Assembly (NCBI GenBank): GCA_041191145.1
Contig: JBEEPK010000071.1
Location: forward strand, 1-9,024
Direction: 5' to 3'
Length of the DNA: 9,024 nucleotides
DNA from: UBA961 sp041191145
Lineage (GTDB): Bacteria > Bacteroidota > Ignavibacteria > Kapaibacteriales > UBA961
Part shown: piece after piece, positions 6,948 to 9,024 of the stretch
How positions within the stretch are numbered: position 1 is the stretch's first letter
Layout: every line of letters begins with the position of its first letter
The notes under the pieces: generated by a model
Database searches by the model: none
What the model was told of the DNA's origin: nothing
Seen by the model: only the letters and a program-made list of their open reading frames with translations
Position numbers and translations under genes: made by a program

Positions 6948-7894
6948 AATGCATAATGAAGATGCTTGTTATGCTTTTTTGTATGACAAGCATATATGCA
7001 CAATTTCCGGACAAAGTGGGTATGCCGGGCAGTGATGCAATTCCTGCCGAGCAATTGGGTTTGAAATGGGGTGTTTCATGTCAAGTGATTCCTGGACTTC
7101 TTACCATCGAAAATCAGAATGGAGAAAAGGTTGGTATTGATGATGTGAATAATGCGATCGGTTTTGCGGATCAAAATGTGATCAGTTTGGGGGATGGTGG
7201 TATTGCGACAATGATATTTACACAACCGATTACAGATGGTCCAGGACCTGATTTTGCCGTATTTGAAAATTCCTTTGAAGACTATTTTTTGGAACTTGCT
7301 TTTGTTGAGGTGAGTAGTGATGGCTCGCATTTTGTGCGTTTTCCTGCAACTTCACTGACATCTTCTGCAAAGCAAATCGGACCATTCGATCGCATTCCCG
7401 ATGTGCGCAAGCTCAATAATCTCGCCGGAAAATATCGAGGTGGATATGGCACTCCCTTTGATTTGTCTCAATTGAAAGATAGTGCCGGAATTGACATTCA
7501 AACCATCACCCATGTGCGTGTTATAGATGTGATTGGTTCTATTGATCCACGCTTTGCTTCATATGATGCACAAGGAAATATCATCAATGATCCTTGGCCG
7601 ACGCCTTATCCTACTTGTGGATTTGATTTGGATGCGATTGCGGTGATTAATGAGAAAGTGCAAAGTGAAGGGAAGATAGAGGTGGCTCCGAATCCCGTCC
7701 ATGCAAGCGCTGATGGACTGGCCAGAGTGATTTCCGGCATGCAACAATTTGATATATATACCATGGAAGGTGTATGGGTGAGTCGAGTGGAGAATGGAAG
7801 CATTCAAGTTTTGGGCTTGTCTGCAGGTTTATATCTTATGAGAGGCATTGAACAGGGGAATGTTCATGCTGGCACATTGATGATACTTCGCTGA
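6944..7894 (+). CDS. Secreted surface protein with T9SS sorting domain, B12-operon partner
   Basis: 316 residues. A signal peptide (1-19, cleavage likely after SIYA) is followed by a beta-rich globular domain (about 20-240) with strongly patterned tracts: DGPGPDFAVFEN (98-109), VEVSSDG (121-127), AGKYRGGYGTPFDL (161-174), VRVIDVIGSID (191-201), INDPWPTPYPTCGFDLDAI (214-232). I recognise this pattern from 'cell surface protein' entries of Bacteroidota and Planctomycetes, but no biochemical role that I know of. A C-terminal module (about 244-316; PNPVHA, LGLSAGLYLMRG, terminal MILR) looks like a T9SS type A sorting domain. The ATG overlaps the preceding stop (ATGA), indicating translational coupling and shared control by the B12 riboswitch. 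Proposed role: surface binding or scavenging of cobalamin, analogous to but not visibly homologous with BtuG. It ends one base before the convergent gene. Confidence 0.88.
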   Translation: MKCIMKMLVMLFCMTSIYAQFPDKVGMPGSDAIPAEQLGLKWGVSCQVIPGLLTIENQNGEKVGIDDVNNAIGFADQNVISLGDGGIATMIFTQPITDGPGPDFAVFENSFEDYFLELAFVEVSSDGSHFVRFPATSLTSSAKQIGPFDRIPDVRKLNNLAGKYRGGYGTPFDLSQLKDSAGIDIQTITHVRVIDVIGSIDPRFASYDAQGNIINDPWPTPYPTCGFDLDAIAVINEKVQSEGKIEVAPNPVHASADGLARVISGMQQFDIYTMEGVWVSRVENGSIQVLGLSAGLYLMRGIEQGNVHAGTLMILR

Positions 7895-8824
7895 TTATTT
7901 TTTCTTCAAGGCTTTTTCGAGATCGCCTCCGAATGTTGCAATCATCTTGCGGAGCACATCATAATCTTTGTCTGTAGTAGGAGCCAACCCTTCCACGCTA
8001 TATGTGGCATACAATGTTTCTTTTCCTGCGGGTGTGGATTGAAAATCAAGAAGTGCTTGAATCAATTCCTTCTTCATGTCTTCCGGAAAATCAGCACGAA
8101 ATACGAATGGATCATTGGGTATGCTTTCCGTGAAACCTATGATCTTGACCGCTGAATAAATATCAGGATATTGCTTGCTCACGCGAGCTCTTGCATCGAG
8201 GATTTCGCCTGTCTTTTTATCCGGTGGTGAAAAATATGTTGCACCGGCATCTACTTGATTCTGATACACCATTGTTACCACATTATCATGTCTCATCGCA
8301 AAGACTTCTTCGGCGGGTTTGATGCCTTTTTTGTCGAGGAGTGCTTTAGGGAGGATAAATCCTGAAGTTGAAGCTGCATCGACAAATGCGACTTTCTTCC
8401 CTCTGAGATCATCAATAGAATTGATTCCACTATTTGCTTTTGCAATGAATTGTCCACGATAAGTGGTTTCTCCATCTCTACGAATGACTTTCAAAGCGGC
8501 TTTGACGCCATATTTTTGATGTGCGAGAATATAACTGAATGTATTCATTGCTGCGATATCAGCTTTCCCACTCCCAAATGATTCTACAACTGCGATAAAA
8601 CTTGTTGGGAATGTAGCCACGAAATGATAGCCGGTTTTTGCTTCCAAATAAGCCACGAGGCTATCGGCGCTATTGCTCAGTTTTTGAGCATCCACAGAGG
8701 GCGTCAGCAAAATGCGAATGGGATTCCCTTCGCTACCGATTTCAGTGGATTCCATCATTGGTTTGATGCTCAAGTAAAGCAAAATGATGGTTATGAGAGT
8801 AAGATAGATTGATCCGATTTTCAT
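7895..8824 (-). CDS. PhnD-family phosphate/phosphonate-type solute-binding protein
   Basis: 309 residues with a periplasmic-binding-protein type II fold of the PhnD/Phosphonate-bd family. Family tracts are IRILLTPSVDAQKL (37-50), FGSGKADIAAM (83-93), the binding-loop-like VDAASTSGFILP (148-159), DAGATYF (192-198) and ESIPNDPFVFR (233-243). The N-terminus (about 5-20) is a single hydrophobic stretch without a lipobox cysteine and without a clear A-x-A cleavage site, so the protein may stay anchored in the inner membrane facing the periplasm. In a transporter it would deliver phosphonate, phosphite or another oxyanion to a PhnC/PhnE-type permease, but neither is beside it. Similar orphan proteins serve as sensory ligand-binding units, so the ligand is open. 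ATG 8824 is the only sensible start. The stop abuts the convergent gene directly. Confidence 0.9.
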   Translation of the reverse strand: MKIGSIYLTLITIILLYLSIKPMMESTEIGSEGNPIRILLTPSVDAQKLSNSADSLVAYLEAKTGYHFVATFPTSFIAVVESFGSGKADIAAMNTFSYILAHQKYGVKAALKVIRRDGETTYRGQFIAKANSGINSIDDLRGKKVAFVDAASTSGFILPKALLDKKGIKPAEEVFAMRHDNVVTMVYQNQVDAGATYFSPPDKKTGEILDARARVSKQYPDIYSAVKIIGFTESIPNDPFVFRADFPEDMKKELIQALLDFQSTPAGKETLYATYSVEGLAPTTDKDYDVLRKMIATFGGDLEKALKKK

Positions 8825-8831
8825 GGTATTC

Positions 8832-8870
8832 GCATGGTTTTGGCTATCCCATGCCGATTTGGTAGTTTTG
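8832..8870 (+). promoter_or_regulatory. Promoter of sucC with an embedded inverted repeat
   Basis: TTTG (8839-8842) is followed after 20 bases by TAGTTTTG (8863-8870), matching the Bacteroidota promoter pattern. Transcription near 8877 would leave a leader of about 80 bases before ATG 8956. An inverted repeat, GCATGG (8832-8837) with CCATGC (8849-8854), flanks the -33 element and lies 8-30 bases upstream of the divergent start at 8824, so it could be an operator for either gene. I see no confident promoter for the minus-strand gene. Confidence 0.45.
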
Positions 8871-8955
8871 AATCTGTTTTAACTTAGAATATCCAACAAT
8901 TTAGCGGTTCAGCAAAGAATCGCGAAAAACAATTTTCAATACTTGGTCAACCACC

Positions 8956-9024
8956 ATGAATATCCACGAGTATCAAGCCAAAGAAATTTTGCGTCGCTAT
9001 AATGTCCCTGTGCTCAAAGGGAAA
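8956..9024 (+). CDS. sucC: Succinate-CoA ligase (ADP-forming) beta subunit, 5' part
   Basis: Only the first 23 codons are in the window. They read MNIHEYQAKEILRRYNVP then VLKGK, the characteristic N-terminus of SucC (start of its ATP-grasp domain). With the alpha subunit SucD, SucC interconverts succinyl-CoA and succinate coupled to ATP in the TCA cycle, in the cytoplasm. The ATG at 8956 is fixed by the family's NIHEYQAK start; no clear Shine-Dalgarno site precedes it. It is divergent from the solute-binding-protein gene. The ADP-forming assignment is inferred from the family name and cannot be tested on so short a piece. Confidence 0.93.
   Translation, partial: MNIHEYQAKEILRRYNVPVLKGK

Overview
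The window looks like chromosome from a member of the Bacteroidota/Chlorobiota (FCB) group. Two proteins carry signal peptides plus C-terminal modules resembling type IX secretion system (T9SS) sorting domains. One of these has PKD and SprB-like repeats. The lone LuxR-type regulator resembles the C-termini of Bacteroidota regulators, and five intergenic sites fit the Bacteroidota promoter -7 element TAnnTTTG. DNA is moderately AT-rich, and strong Shine-Dalgarno sites are scarce. A Kapabacteria- or Ignavibacteria-like host is my guess; no rRNA or other marker fixes the lineage.

Layout. 1-186: an 82-base repeat element built on GGGATT/AATCCC motifs, then the leader of the first gene. 187-1035 (+): MBL-fold metallohydrolase. 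1020-1715 (-): three-helix membrane protein with a cyclic-nucleotide-binding-like domain, similar in plan to Popeye proteins; it overlaps the MBL gene tail to tail. 1716-1805: divergent promoters. 1806-5366 (+): 1186-residue secreted metzincin-type protease with TIG, PKD, repeated cysteine-paired modules and a sorting domain. 5367-5586: possible terminator, hairpins and a -7 element. 5587-6111 (+): short LuxR-type regulator. 6112-6374: promoter and cobalamin (B12) riboswitch. 6375-6947 and 6944-7894 (+): a two-gene, ATGA-coupled operon encoding a small polytopic membrane protein (DUF6580-like, resembling ECF S components) and a secreted T9SS-sorted surface protein. 7895-8824 (-): PhnD-type solute-binding protein, convergent with the operon and directly abutting it. 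8825-8955: divergent control region. 8956-9024 (+): start of sucC, cut by the window end.

Most interesting is the riboswitch operon. A B12 aptamer with an apparent L5-L13 kissing interaction precedes a membrane protein translationally coupled to an exported surface protein of unassigned function. Together they read as a candidate B12 (or corrinoid precursor) capture and uptake pair in which the surface part is delivered by T9SS. No TonB receptor, BtuCDF or ECF ATPase is visible here. The remaining genes look like independent transcription units.
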